From contig NZ_JOFQ01000001.1 in assembly GCF_000718305.1 (NCBI RefSeq), forward strand, positions 372,001 to 436,000: a stretch of 64,000 nt of DNA, given 5' to 3'. Source of the DNA: Streptomyces niger. Its GTDB lineage: Bacteria > Actinomycetota > Actinomycetes > Streptomycetales > Streptomycetaceae. How positions within the stretch are numbered: position 1 is the first letter of the stretch; every line of letters starts with the position of its first letter. Positions 10,376 to 18,862 of the stretch are shown here, in pieces. Position numbers and translations under genes: made by a program. The notes beneath the pieces were generated by a model that saw only the letters and a program-made list of their open reading frames with translations, did not search any database and was not told the origin of the DNA.

Positions 10376-10930
10376 TCAGAGCGCACGGACGGCCACCTCC
10401 ACCCCTCCTTCAAGAGGCAGCGAGAGCGAGACGTAACCGTCGTCGTGGCTGAGGAAGCGGACCAGCGATTCCCCGTCTGAACGATCGCCGCGCGCCTGGC
10501 TCCCCATGGCCACGATCAGCGCGCCGGGCAGCAGCCTGGGCTCCACCGCCCGGAATATCGGCAGGTGTTCCTCGCCGGGGCAGCCGAGTACGAGAAGGTC
10601 GACCGGCCCGGGCAAGCGCCGCAACGCCTGCCGGATGTCGCCGTGCAGCACGTCGACGTACCTGGCGACGCCCGCCGTTTCGAGCATGACGGACGCGTCC
10701 AGGGCCTGGTCGGCGTCGGACACGCAGGCCACGACCCGGCCGCCGCCGTTGTCGCGGAGCGCGCAGGCGACGGACGCGGCCCTGCGCACCGCCGCCGGCC
10801 CGCACGCCACCACCGCGGTGGCGCCCGTGGCGAGCACGAGCTGCTGCAGCAGGGTGGCCGTCGATTCCGTGTCCGCCTGCGCGGGGCGTACGGCGGTGCG
10901 GTCGGCGGAGTCTTCGGGTAATTGCTTCAC
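10376..10930 (-). CDS. O-methyltransferase-like protein of the pigment operon
   Basis: 184 residues from GTG 10930 (AGGA five bases upstream). It looks like a class I SAM-methyltransferase Rossmann fold: a strand and glycine region ATAVVACGPAAV, then GRVVACVSD, a DVLHGDIRQALRRLPGPVDLLVLG segment and a PGALIVAMG strand. The glycine motif is degenerate (no GxGxG), so catalysis is doubtful; it may be a structural or accessory protein. Codon 4 is TTA, rare in Streptomyces and read by the bldA tRNA. It lies between the hydrolase and the cyclase-cupin in the PKS operon. A 137-bp gap separates it from the cyclase-cupin start; I recognise nothing in that gap. Confidence 0.65.
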   Translation of the reverse strand: MKQLPEDSADRTAVRPAQADTESTATLLQQLVLATGATAVVACGPAAVRRAASVACALRDNGGGRVVACVSDADQALDASVMLETAGVARYVDVLHGDIRQALRRLPGPVDLLVLGCPGEEHLPIFRAVEPRLLPGALIVAMGSQARGDRSDGESLVRFLSHDDGYVSLSLPLEGGVEVAVRAL

Positions 10931-10980
10931 ATGGGTCCTGTGCACTTGCAGGGCCTTCCGTACGTAGGGCGCTTGTGGTG

Positions 10981-11781
10981 TCAGACGCAACTGGCGGCGA
11001 GGGCCTGCTCGAATTCGAAGAGCTCCAAGTGGTTCAGCACCGCGTCCGCCATCTGCGGAGAGTCGAGGATGCCGAGGTGGCCGCCGCCGGAAAGGCTGAG
11101 GGAATCGACGTGGTGTCCGTCCGTCGCGCTGGACACCGGGACCACCCGATCGGTGGGCGACCCGATGAGGGACCAGCGGACCCGGCCGCTCGAACACATC
11201 GCGGGCAGTCCGCGGAGGAATTCCGAATTCACCCGCATCTGCTGCGCGGCCGGGCCGACCCCCGCGTACGCGAGCGGCGTACCGCGATGCGGCGTCGCGA
11301 CGGTGGTGACGCTGACCGGGTCGCCGGTCAGGCCCAGTCGCTGCACGGCATACCGAATGATCAGCCCGCCCATGCTGTATCCGATGAGATGGACGCCGGC
11401 ACTTCCGGCGGCCCGGGTGGCATCGGACACCTTCACGGCCAGCGCCTCGGCGATCTCCGGAATCCCCGCGCGCAAGGAGTCGTAGGGAAAGCAGATGGTG
11501 TTCCGGTAGCCGTTCGCGTGCAGCCGGGGCAGCAGGGCGTCCCAGCATCCCAGCGGGGAGAGGTACCCCGAGACCAGGACGATGGGGGTGTCACTGCCCC
11601 GTTCCCAGCGCGGCGGACCGGCCGGGCGGGGAAACCCGGGACGCCGGGTGGCGAACGGCTGCCTGGGTGCTGCTTTCCTGAGCGTGCGGAAAGCGGTGGT
11701 CAGGGCGACCAGGGTCGCCTCGGTGGGAACGAGCGCGGCGGCACGCGCGCGCCCTTCCGGGGCGGTCACATTGATTCGCAT
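10981..11781 (-). CDS. Alpha/beta hydrolase, lipase/esterase type
   Basis: 266 residues from ATG 11781 (GAGG upstream; an open frame extends 23 codons further). The alpha/beta-hydrolase fold shows TPIVLVSGYLSPLGCWDALLPRL, the nucleophile elbow GYSMGG, a probable Asp in LIGSPTDRVVPV and the catalytic His in GGGHLGILDS. There is no signal peptide, so it is probably cytosolic despite its resemblance to bacterial triacylglycerol lipases. First gene of the leftward PKS operon, 50 bp before the methyltransferase-like gene. It could release or edit the polyketide, or act on another ester. Confidence 0.8.
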   Translation of the reverse strand: MRINVTAPEGRARAAALVPTEATLVALTTAFRTLRKAAPRQPFATRRPGFPRPAGPPRWERGSDTPIVLVSGYLSPLGCWDALLPRLHANGYRNTICFPYDSLRAGIPEIAEALAVKVSDATRAAGSAGVHLIGYSMGGLIIRYAVQRLGLTGDPVSVTTVATPHRGTPLAYAGVGPAAQQMRVNSEFLRGLPAMCSSGRVRWSLIGSPTDRVVPVSSATDGHHVDSLSLSGGGHLGILDSPQMADAVLNHLELFEFEQALAASCV

Positions 11782-11921
11782 CTCACCGGCCTCTGCATTC
11801 CTGTCCGACGTCTGCCGTGCGCCGCGGATGCTTCCGATGCCTTTCGGCACGGACCCGGAGAGCAGTCCCCCCGCTGCCCTCCGGGAGCCTCCGCGGCGAC
11901 GACTTCATCGTGCTGCGGGGC

Positions 11922-11951
11922 ATTGCAGGGCTCGTTGCAGTCCTCACTGCA
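11922..11951 (-). promoter_or_regulatory. TTGCAG triple direct repeat upstream of the PKS operon
   Basis: TTGCAG (11922), TTGCAG (11934) and CTGCAG (11946), each 12 bp apart, lie about 140 bp before the first gene of the PKS operon. The first 18 bases match the element at 14124 with one difference. The arrangement suggests a repeat-binding activator such as the nearby SARP. Confidence 0.5.
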
Positions 11952-12049
11952 GCGCGAACGGAGTCCTATGAAGGGCAGTTGAGGCCATGGAAGTGCCGCA
12001 CAGGATTGTCATGCGTCGGGTGACGGAGGTGCGCCGGGCGGAGTGGCCG

Positions 12050-12346
12050 TCAGCCTGTCGTGTCGTCGTCGCCGTCGCCGCACTCGTCGTCCGGTCGGGC
12101 CGGGCCGAAGGGGTGGATCCTGGGGTTCGCGTAGGGGCCCTGCGTGCCGGGCAGCCCCTTGATGCGCGAGCCGGCCTCCTCGGTCACCATGAGGGCGAAG
12201 AGGTTCCGGGCAGGGTCGATGGACACCAGGCCGTACCCCGCATCGACCTCGTCGTCGGCCAGCCCGAGCCGCCGCTGGGCATCCTGGAGCGTGCTGCCCG
12301 GCGGCAGTGTCACGGTGACGAGGGCGGTGCGGCTTCCGGGAGCCAT
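12050..12346 (-). CDS. Small protein with possible I9/propeptide-like fold
   Basis: 98 residues from ATG 12346, preceded by AGGAGG. Directly follows the subtilase gene (7-bp gap). The alternating pattern ALVTVTLPPGSTLQDAQRRLGL ... YGLVSIDPARNLFALMVTEEAG resembles the ferredoxin-like fold of subtilase propeptides (inhibitor I9), but no family match can be confirmed by eye. The C-terminus is acidic (DDECGDGDDDTTG). I infer a trans-acting chaperone or inhibitor for the protease. It could equally be an unrelated small protein. Confidence 0.7.
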   Translation of the reverse strand: MAPGSRTALVTVTLPPGSTLQDAQRRLGLADDEVDAGYGLVSIDPARNLFALMVTEEAGSRIKGLPGTQGPYANPRIHPFGPARPDDECGDGDDDTTG

Positions 12347-12353
12347 GGGCCTC

Positions 12354-13721
12354 CTACGATCGGGCGGTGTGCTTGCTGCGCCGGCGCAGCGCCTCCACGA
12401 TCGCCGCGGTGTTGAGGATGCCGTAACCGTGGTCGTAGTCGAAGCCGGCGACACCCGCGTCGTTGGCGGTACGCCGCAGCAGGGTGCGCATCCTGGCCGG
12501 CGAGAGGTCCTGCGGCGACAGCCGCGTGCGGACGGCCGCGACGACGCCCGCGGCGACCGGGCAGGCGGCCGAGGTGCCGGAGTCGGGACTGTCCGGGCCG
12601 AACGCCTGTGAACCGGCGAAGTGGGTGCAGGTGGCGACGTCGGGCTTGCGCTGGCTGAGCCGGCCCGGGCCCTGGGACGAGTAGCCGACCCGGGCGCCTC
12701 GGGTGTCGACGCCGGCCACGGACAGCACCCGGGGGTGCGAGTTGGCGCCGGTGATGGGCCGGTCGGGGTAGGCGCACCGGCCGTCGGGGCAGTCGCGGCC
12801 GCAGTTGCCCGCGGCGAAGAGGATGTCGGCGCCGGCGTTCTCCAGGGCGGCCACCGCGAGGTTGAAGGGGTGGGCGCGGTTGTCGGAGTAGTTGCCCGGA
12901 TGCCCCGGCGGGAAGTCCCACCGCGGACTGTACGAGCCCCAGCTGTTGCTGACGACCAGCCCGGGGCGTTGCTCGGGCGGGACCGCCTCCAGCAGTGCCC
13001 TCAGGTGAGCGTAGGCGGCGATCGCGTCGGAGAGCAGCCCTTCCATGACCGTGGCCCCCTGCCGGGCGGCACGGAGCACGGGGAGGTCGAGGAGGGCGAC
13101 GCGCCGGGCGACGATCAGCGCGTCGAAGGCGCACATGGTGCCGTGCGCCACGGGGAACCGGCCGAAGGCCTCGTTGACGCCGGCCGGCTTCCAACTGCGT
13201 TCGGCGTCGACCGCTGCGGTGCTCCCCAGCACCTGCCCGAGGTGGTCGACGTTGATGCCGGTGTCGACGACGGCGAGGGCGACGTTCCGGCCGTCGAGCC
13301 CTTCGCTCTTGAGCTCGTCGGTGACGGCGTGTTCGACGTCGTGCCAGTCCCCGACGGGAGCGCCGCCGCAGACCGGCATGGTCTCGACGACGGGGTCGGA
13401 GGAGATGCCGACGATGTCGGGCCGTGCTGTGGCGAGCGCCGACAGCCGGCTGGCGACGTCGTAGTCCTGGACCTCACCGCGGACCAGGACGCTGGCGTCC
13501 TCGGGGGCCATGGAGAACACGAGCGGCTGCTCCAGCGACAGCGGATCACCGCCGGGCGTGGCCGGCCTCGGCTGCGGAACGGGGACCGGCGTGAAGGCGG
13601 CATCGAGGGCGAGGCCGGGAATCGGCCCGGCCACGTCCGCGGCCGGCGGAGTGGTGACATGCGGATCGATGACGGCTGCCACGACGTCGCGTTCCGGCCG
13701 CATTTGCAAGATGAGTCGCAT
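12354..13721 (-). CDS. S8 family (subtilisin-like) serine peptidase
   Basis: 455 residues from ATG 13721 (AGGGGGA upstream). The catalytic triad is visible: Asp in ALAVVDTGINVDH, His in PVAHGTMCAFD, Ser in DSGTSAACPVAAG, with the oxyanion Asn region ILFAAGNCGRDC. About 190 residues precede the catalytic Asp, with a proline-rich stretch. There is no signal peptide (the N-terminus MRLILQMRPERD is charged), so it is probably intracellular or exported by another route. It is flanked by the 98-residue partner downstream and a 61-residue gene upstream, and a TTGCAG repeat element precedes the group. Substrate unknown. Confidence 0.88.
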   Translation of the reverse strand: MRLILQMRPERDVVAAVIDPHVTTPPAADVAGPIPGLALDAAFTPVPVPQPRPATPGGDPLSLEQPLVFSMAPEDASVLVRGEVQDYDVASRLSALATARPDIVGISSDPVVETMPVCGGAPVGDWHDVEHAVTDELKSEGLDGRNVALAVVDTGINVDHLGQVLGSTAAVDAERSWKPAGVNEAFGRFPVAHGTMCAFDALIVARRVALLDLPVLRAARQGATVMEGLLSDAIAAYAHLRALLEAVPPEQRPGLVVSNSWGSYSPRWDFPPGHPGNYSDNRAHPFNLAVAALENAGADILFAAGNCGRDCPDGRCAYPDRPITGANSHPRVLSVAGVDTRGARVGYSSQGPGRLSQRKPDVATCTHFAGSQAFGPDSPDSGTSAACPVAAGVVAAVRTRLSPQDLSPARMRTLLRRTANDAGVAGFDYDHGYGILNTAAIVEALRRRSKHTARS

Positions 13722-13826
13722 GCTTCCCCCTTGCGCGGAAGATTCATGCAGGTGAACGCCGGACGCGTGCCGACGCTGGTATGGACCGGAATCCATCCTA
13801 TGGTGGGGTGTGCCACCCTTCCATAC

Positions 13827-13843
13827 GCACTAGGGCGTAGTGC
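13827..13843. terminator. Small perfect hairpin between two leftward genes
   Basis: GCACTA-GGGCG-TAGTGC, a 6-bp stem with a 5-base loop, 41 bp past the stop of the 61-residue gene. It is weak for a terminator and could instead be an operator of the protease gene. Confidence 0.4.
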
Positions 13844-13857
13844 TTTTCAGCGCCGTT

Positions 13858-13907
13858 GCGCCGTTGGCCCTTCGTCCGGCTTCTCAGCGCCGTTGGCCCT
13901 TCGTCCG
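13858..13907. repeat. 21-bp direct repeat spanning a gene 3' end
   Basis: Two identical 21-base units (containing CCGTTGGCCCTTCGTCC) start at 13858 and 13887, 29 bp apart. One copy encodes the last residues of the 61-residue protein; the other lies just past its stop. It is a duplication of the gene's tail. Confidence 0.85.
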
Positions 13908-14069
13908 CGGGACGATCATGAACTTGTCGCCGCGTGCGCTGTAGACGACCTGCACGTCCTCGCCTGCCGCGTTACGGCCCGCCACTTCCGCGTCCAGCCG
14001 CGGCAGCGACCGCGGGTCTCCGGCGGGCAGCCACCTGGCGCTGGTCCGAAGCTGCGTCGCGTTGCTCAT
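13884..14069 (-). CDS. Small uncharacterised protein (61 residues)
   Basis: Starts at ATG 14069 with AGGAGG seven bases upstream, a strong signal for a real gene. The protein is hydrophilic and basic at its end (MIVPRTKGQRR), with a predicted strand pair around EDVQVVYSARGDKFMIV. No signal peptide, cysteines or known family. It lies between the SARP regulator and the subtilase, all leftward, with the TTGCAG repeat element 55 bp upstream. It might be a substrate or partner of the protease. Its function is not known. Confidence 0.68.
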   Translation of the reverse strand: MSNATQLRTSARWLPAGDPRSLPRLDAEVAGRNAAGEDVQVVYSARGDKFMIVPRTKGQRR

Positions 14070-14123
14070 GGTGGTGCCTCCTGACCCTGCGTCGGTCTGT
14101 GCACCCCATCGTTCCCGCCCGCG

Positions 14124-14153
14124 TTGCAGGACTCGTTGCAGCAGCGGTTACAA
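14124..14153 (-). promoter_or_regulatory. TTGCAG triple direct repeat upstream of the small-gene/protease group
   Basis: TTGCAG (14124), TTGCAG (14136) and TTACAA (14148) at 12-bp pitch, 55 bp before the 61-residue gene and just downstream of the SARP gene. It shares TTGCAGG-CTCGTTGCAG with the element at 11922. Candidate site for a direct-repeat-binding activator. Confidence 0.5.
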
Positions 14154-14174
14154 CGCCCGGGGCCGGTCGCTCCG

Positions 14175-17100
14175 TCAGGGGTGCGGAGCCGGGTCGGCTT
14201 CCTTGCGCACGAGGCCCTCGCGGTCGAGAGCGGCCAGCTGGGCGCGCACGGTGTCGGCGGCGGGGACGCCGAGGCCGGCGTACAGGCTCAGGGCGTACTC
14301 CCAGTGCCGGCGGGCGCGGTGCAGGTCGCCGGTGGCGTGGTGGAGGGCGGCGATGCCCTCGTGCGCGCGGGCCTGCTCGAAACGTTCCCCGATCTCCACC
14401 GCCTTGGCCAGCGCGTCCGCGTGCGAGGCACGCGCCGCTGTCGCTTCGCCGCTCGCCCGCAAGGCCTCGCCCAGGCCGTTGAGCGCCTCGACCTCGCAGG
14501 CACGGTAACCGGTCTGCCGGGCCAGCTCCAGGGCCAGCCGGTGGTGGTCGACGGCTTGCTCGTAGCGGCCCTGGTGGCAGTCGACCAGGCCCAGGTGGGT
14601 CAGTGTGTAGGACTGGCCGTCGCGATTGCCGGTCCGCCGGAACAGGACCAGCGCCCGGCGGAGTTGGTCGACGGCCTGCCGGTAGCGCCGCTGCTCGCAG
14701 TGGTCCAGGCCCAGGTGGGTGAGTGCGTAGGCCTGACCGTTCCGGTCGCCGAGCTGCTCGAAGAGGTCCAGGGACCGGCGGTGCTCGTCGACGGCCCGCT
14801 CGTACCGGCCCAGCCGCCAGTGGACCAGGCCGAGGAGAAGCAGTGCGTAGGCCTGTCCGTACCGGTTGCCGGTCCGCTGGAAGAGGCCGAATGCCTGCTC
14901 GTAGTCGTCGACGGCGCGCTGGTAGTGACCTTGGCGCCAGTGGACCATGCCCAGGTAGGACAGTGCGGACCCCTGGCCGTCGCGGTTGCCGGTCCGCCGG
15001 AAGAGGTCCAGCGCTCTGCCGTGGTGGTCGACGGCGCGCGCGAAGTGGCCCTGCCGCCAGTAGACATACCCCAGGCAGGTCAGGGCGGAGGCCTCGCCGT
15101 CACGATCGCCGATCTGGCGGGCGGCCTGCTCGGCGTGCGTATGGATGACCAGGCCGTCGGCGTAGTGTCCGCCGGTGTCCAGGTAGCGGAAGAGCGTGGT
15201 CCCCAGTTCCACGGCGTGGCTGTTCCAGCCGTGGCTGGCGGCCTGCGCACAGACGGCAGCCAAGTTGGTGCGTTCGGCGTCCAGCCAGGCCAGTGCCGCC
15301 TCCGGACCGTCGATCGACGGCATGGGCGTGGCCGACGCGGACGGGGCGGGGAGCGGGAGCCGGTCCACCCGGTGCTGGTGGAGTGTGGTCGTCGCGGTGA
15401 TGGCGGTGGCCAGGTAGTGGTCGAACAGACGGGTCAGCGCGGCGTGCCGGTCGGCGGGTGGATCGATGTCGGCGGCCAGTTCGGCTGCGTAGGCGCGCAG
15501 CAGGTCGTGCATGGCGTACCGGTGGGTGCCGGTGGGTTGGATGAGGTGGGCGCGGGCCAGCCGGTCGAGCAGCAGTTCGGCCTGCTCGGACGTGGTGCGG
15601 GTGAGGGCGGCGGTGGCGTGGGTGTTCCAGTCGGGGCCGGGGTGCAGGGCCAGCAGGCGGAAGGCTCGGGCGGCCTCGCCGGGCAGGCGCTGGTACGACC
15701 AGGAGAACACCGCGCGCACGTCGGCACTGGGATCTTCGTCGTCGTGGAGGAGGTCCAACTGATGTACCCGGTCGCCCAGTTCGGCGGCCAGTTCGGCCAG
15801 GCTCTGGTGGGGGCGCGCGGTGACCAGTTCTGCGGTGAGCCGCAGGGCGAGGGGCAGCCGGCGGCACCGGTCCGCCAGTACGCCGGCGGCCCGGGGTTCG
15901 GCCTCCACTCGCGGGCCGATGAGCTGGTGCAGCAGGGCGTGCGCGTCCTCGGCGGGCAGCAGGTCCAGCTCGATGCGGTGGGCGCCGTGCAGCGCCACCA
16001 GGCCCGGCAGGGCGTCGCGGCTGGTCACCAGGGTCGAGCAGCCGGCAGTCCCGGGCAGCAGCGGCCTGATCTGCTCGGGCGTCGCGGCGTTGTCCAGGAT
16101 GACGAGCATGCGGCGCCCGGCCAGTTCGCTGCGGTACCGGGCGGAGCGGTCGGTGACGTCCAGGGGGATGTCCTGGCCGCCCAGCCCGAGGGCGGCCAGC
16201 AGCCGGGCGAGCGCCTCCCCGGCGGCCATGGGCTGTTCGGGGTCGTAGCCGCGTAGGTTCACATACAACTGCCCGTCGGGAAAAGCCTGTCGTACGCGGT
16301 GCGCCCAATGCACCGTCAGGGCCGTCTTGCCCACCCCCGGGGCGCCGGTGACCAGGCAGATCACCGCGGCCGTCGACGCCGGGTCCGGACTCGTCAGCGC
16401 GTCCAGTTCCGCCAGTTGCCGGGCGCGGCCGGTGAAGCCCGCGACATCGCCGGGGAGCAGGCACGGCACCGGACGCGGTGGGGACTGCGGATGCGCGGGC
16501 GAGGTGAGGGTGGGGTCGGCGTTGAGTACCGCCTGTTCCAGTCGTTGGAGTTCGGGGCCGGGTTCGATGCCCAGTTCCTCGGCCAGCAGCGTCCGGGTGG
16601 TGCGGTACGCCGCCAATGCCTCGGCCTGCCGCCCCGACCGGTACAGGGCCACCATCAGCCGCTCGCACAGCCGCTCGCGCAGTGGGTGCTCGCGTACCAG
16701 CGCGGCCAGCTCGGCCACCACCGAGGCGTGCCGGCCCAGTTCGAGGTCGGCTTCGATGCGTTCCTCCAGCACGCTGAGCCGGTGTTCCTCCAGCCGGTCG
16801 CGCTCGGCGTCCAGCAACGGTCCGGCCAGGCCCTCGCACAGCTGCCCCCGCCACAACCGCAACGCACCGTGCAGCGCCGTGGCCGCCGCTTGCCAGTCAC
16901 CGGCGGCCCGCGCCCGCCGCCCCCGTTCGATGTGCTCCTCGACGGCCTCCAGGTCCAGCGCGCCGGGCGGTACGGACAGCACGTAACCGCTCTCGGTCCA
17001 GGTCAGCAGCCGGGACGGGGAACGGGCCGGCCGGTCCGGCTCCAGCACTCTGCGCAGCCCGGCGGCGTGCCGCTGCACCAGATTCACCGCGCGCCCCGGA

Positions 17101-17288
17101 GCCGCCGGGCCCCACACCGCATCGATCAGCTTCTCCCGCGACAGTGGCCGGTTCGCGTGCAGCAGCAGCACGGCGAGCACCACCCGCTGCTGCACCGGCC
17201 CCACGTCCAGCTCCACCCCGTCCCGCCACACCCGCAGCGGGCCCAGTGCCTCGAAACGCAACGCCCCCGGTGTTCCGTGATCGCCCAT
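14175..17288 (-). CDS. AfsR/SARP-type transcriptional regulator with NB-ARC and TPR
   Basis: 1037 residues from ATG 17288 (GGGGAGG upstream). Domain order: OmpR-like winged helix (about 10-105; RFEALGPLRVWRDG, REKLIDAVWG), bacterial activation domain (about 110-255, ending ELGIEPGPELQRLEQAVL), STAND/NB-ARC ATPase with Walker A GAPGVGKT at 315-322 and MLVILDNA as Walker B, then a C-terminal half of TPR repeats (about 690-1010) with a regular WRQGHYQRAVDDYEQAF-like unit. Such proteins activate secondary-metabolite operons by binding direct repeats near -35 in response to an ATP/ligand signal. It is divergent from the catalase operon and upstream of the subtilase and PKS groups on the same strand; which of these it controls is inference. 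Confidence 0.92.
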   Translation of the reverse strand: MGDHGTPGALRFEALGPLRVWRDGVELDVGPVQQRVVLAVLLLHANRPLSREKLIDAVWGPAAPGRAVNLVQRHAAGLRRVLEPDRPARSPSRLLTWTESGYVLSVPPGALDLEAVEEHIERGRRARAAGDWQAAATALHGALRLWRGQLCEGLAGPLLDAERDRLEEHRLSVLEERIEADLELGRHASVVAELAALVREHPLRERLCERLMVALYRSGRQAEALAAYRTTRTLLAEELGIEPGPELQRLEQAVLNADPTLTSPAHPQSPPRPVPCLLPGDVAGFTGRARQLAELDALTSPDPASTAAVICLVTGAPGVGKTALTVHWAHRVRQAFPDGQLYVNLRGYDPEQPMAAGEALARLLAALGLGGQDIPLDVTDRSARYRSELAGRRMLVILDNAATPEQIRPLLPGTAGCSTLVTSRDALPGLVALHGAHRIELDLLPAEDAHALLHQLIGPRVEAEPRAAGVLADRCRRLPLALRLTAELVTARPHQSLAELAAELGDRVHQLDLLHDDEDPSADVRAVFSWSYQRLPGEAARAFRLLALHPGPDWNTHATAALTRTTSEQAELLLDRLARAHLIQPTGTHRYAMHDLLRAYAAELAADIDPPADRHAALTRLFDHYLATAITATTTLHQHRVDRLPLPAPSASATPMPSIDGPEAALAWLDAERTNLAAVCAQAASHGWNSHAVELGTTLFRYLDTGGHYADGLVIHTHAEQAARQIGDRDGEASALTCLGYVYWRQGHFARAVDHHGRALDLFRRTGNRDGQGSALSYLGMVHWRQGHYQRAVDDYEQAFGLFQRTGNRYGQAYALLLLGLVHWRLGRYERAVDEHRRSLDLFEQLGDRNGQAYALTHLGLDHCEQRRYRQAVDQLRRALVLFRRTGNRDGQSYTLTHLGLVDCHQGRYEQAVDHHRLALELARQTGYRACEVEALNGLGEALRASGEATAARASHADALAKAVEIGERFEQARAHEGIAALHHATGDLHRARRHWEYALSLYAGLGVPAADTVRAQLAALDREGLVRKEADPAPHP

Positions 17289-17635
17289 TCTTGCCTCCCC
17301 GCGTGGCAATCCCTCACAAGTTAACCCGGACGGCGCCATACGGACACCCAACGGCACCCATCGACACGCAACGGACAGCTACCGGCAGGGCCCTTCTCCC
17401 CGTGTTCTCCCCGTATCCCACCGACGGGTCCTGCGACCCCACTTCGCACCTCGTCCCCCGGTCCACTTTTCGACCTGTCGCCGACGCTTCCCGCGTGAGT
17501 ACGGTGGGACCGGCAGGACGCCTGTCGGACGTGCGTGTCGTTCCGTTCCGGTCCGGTGGGGTCCGCAGCACACCGCACCCCCAGGAGGTCTCGGGGAGAG
17601 CCGTAGCGGCCTCGGAGACGAAAGGCGGTCGGCTC
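17289..17635. other. Divergent intergenic region, SARP regulator / catalase operon
   Basis: 347 bp without a gene. It must hold the promoters of the leftward SARP gene and the rightward catalase operon. An AT-rich GTTAAC lies at 17323-17328 close to the SARP start. I found no convincing -35/-10 pair and no TTGCAG repeat here. Confidence 0.5.
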
Positions 17636-18817
17636 ATGTCCTTGCATTTCATCGCCTATTCACCGGACGTCGAAAGCGTCGAACCGGACTTCGACGAAAA
17701 CGTGCGGACGGTGCTCGCGAAGCTGGAGCAGCACATCACCGGCTCCCTGACGTCCGACGGGGCCGGCCGCGCGCTCCGCGAGGCGCACGCCAAGGGGTAC
17801 GGGCTGGTCCGGGGCGAAGTGGAGATCCTCGACGGGCTTCCGAAGGAGTACGCACAGGGCATCTACGCGGCCCCGGGCAGGCACGATGCGCTGGTGCGGT
17901 TCTCCAACGGTTCGGCGCACCCCGGGCCCGACCACCGGTTGGGCGGCGCCGTAGGGCTGGCGCTCAAGATGTTCGACGTCGACGGTCCGACGTTGCTGGA
18001 GGACGAGCCCGACAGCCGGACGTTCGACTACAACGCCATCAACTCGCCGGTGTTCTTCTGCAGCACCGTCCGGCACTACCTCTTCGTCCAGGAGCTCTTC
18101 TTCCGGGCCGGGGCCTACTTCACGGAGGGGAGGCACGGTCGGCACCGCTTCTACCACGACTACGTGACCGGCATGGGCGCCCTGCCGCCGGACGAATGGG
18201 CATGGGATGAGCTGCTGGCCTTCCTCGCCCTCGCCCAGCGGCCCATGGTGAACGTACTGCTGTCGACCTACACGACGATGGGAGCGGTCCGGCACGGCGA
18301 CCACATCGCCAAGGTGCGGTTGGCACCCGACCCCACCTGCGCGGCCGCCGTCGTCGAGCGGCGCATGGCCCCCGCCGCCACCGCCGAGTTCTTCCGGCCC
18401 GCGCTGGTGGCCGAACTGCGCGAGCGGCCCTACGTCTTCGACATCCAGGTCCAGCTCTGCACCGACCCGGACCACATGCCGGTCGAGGACCTCACGGTCG
18501 AATGGCCGGAGTGGCGGTCCCCCTACGTCACGGTGGCCAGGCTCCGCTTCCCCGCGCAGGACATCTCCGGCCCGGACAACCTGGAACGGATGGACGCCCT
18601 GTCCTTCACACCCTGGCGGGTACCCGCCGCCCACCGGCCGTTGGGCAGCATCATGCGTGCCCGCAAAGAGGCGTACCGCCGCTCCTCCCTCCTGCGCCAC
18701 CGGCTCAACCACCAGGAACGGCGCGAGCCGCGCACCGCGGACGAGGTGCTGCCGCTGACGGCACCGGGCCCGACCACGACGGCGCCCGAAGTGCCCGGGC
18801 CCGCCACCGGGCCCTGA
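17636..18817 (+). CDS. Catalase-family heme protein
   Basis: 393 residues from ATG 17636 (AAAGGCGG upstream). A short member of the catalase superfamily: distal His51 (EAHAKGYGLVRGEVEI), VRFSNGSAHP, Asn137 in INSPVFF and a C-terminal RARKEAYRRSSLLRH segment with the probable proximal Tyr. It lacks the extra domains of large catalases and has no signal peptide. Likely a peroxidase or catalase-related enzyme acting on H2O2 or an organic hydroperoxide. First of three genes read together with a DyP peroxidase and a small protein, divergent from the SARP regulator. The proline/threonine-rich tail after about 370 is not conserved. Confidence 0.87.
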   Translation: MSLHFIAYSPDVESVEPDFDENVRTVLAKLEQHITGSLTSDGAGRALREAHAKGYGLVRGEVEILDGLPKEYAQGIYAAPGRHDALVRFSNGSAHPGPDHRLGGAVGLALKMFDVDGPTLLEDEPDSRTFDYNAINSPVFFCSTVRHYLFVQELFFRAGAYFTEGRHGRHRFYHDYVTGMGALPPDEWAWDELLAFLALAQRPMVNVLLSTYTTMGAVRHGDHIAKVRLAPDPTCAAAVVERRMAPAATAEFFRPALVAELRERPYVFDIQVQLCTDPDHMPVEDLTVEWPEWRSPYVTVARLRFPAQDISGPDNLERMDALSFTPWRVPAAHRPLGSIMRARKEAYRRSSLLRHRLNHQERREPRTADEVLPLTAPGPTTTAPEVPGPATGP

Positions 18818-18862
18818 ACCGCGAGCCGGTCGCACCGCAGAGGAGGAGGGAGACGGATCGCC

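Noticed and set aside
10153..10413. 86-codon minus-strand frame between the cyclase-cupin and the methyltransferase-like gene
   Set aside because: It overlaps the start of the cyclase-cupin out of frame, has no recognisable family and depends on the gap sequence only.
13754..13822. Inverted repeat GTATGGA...TCCATAC before the subtilase
   Set aside because: Arms are short and far apart for an operator, and I could not distinguish it from chance; left out of the feature list.
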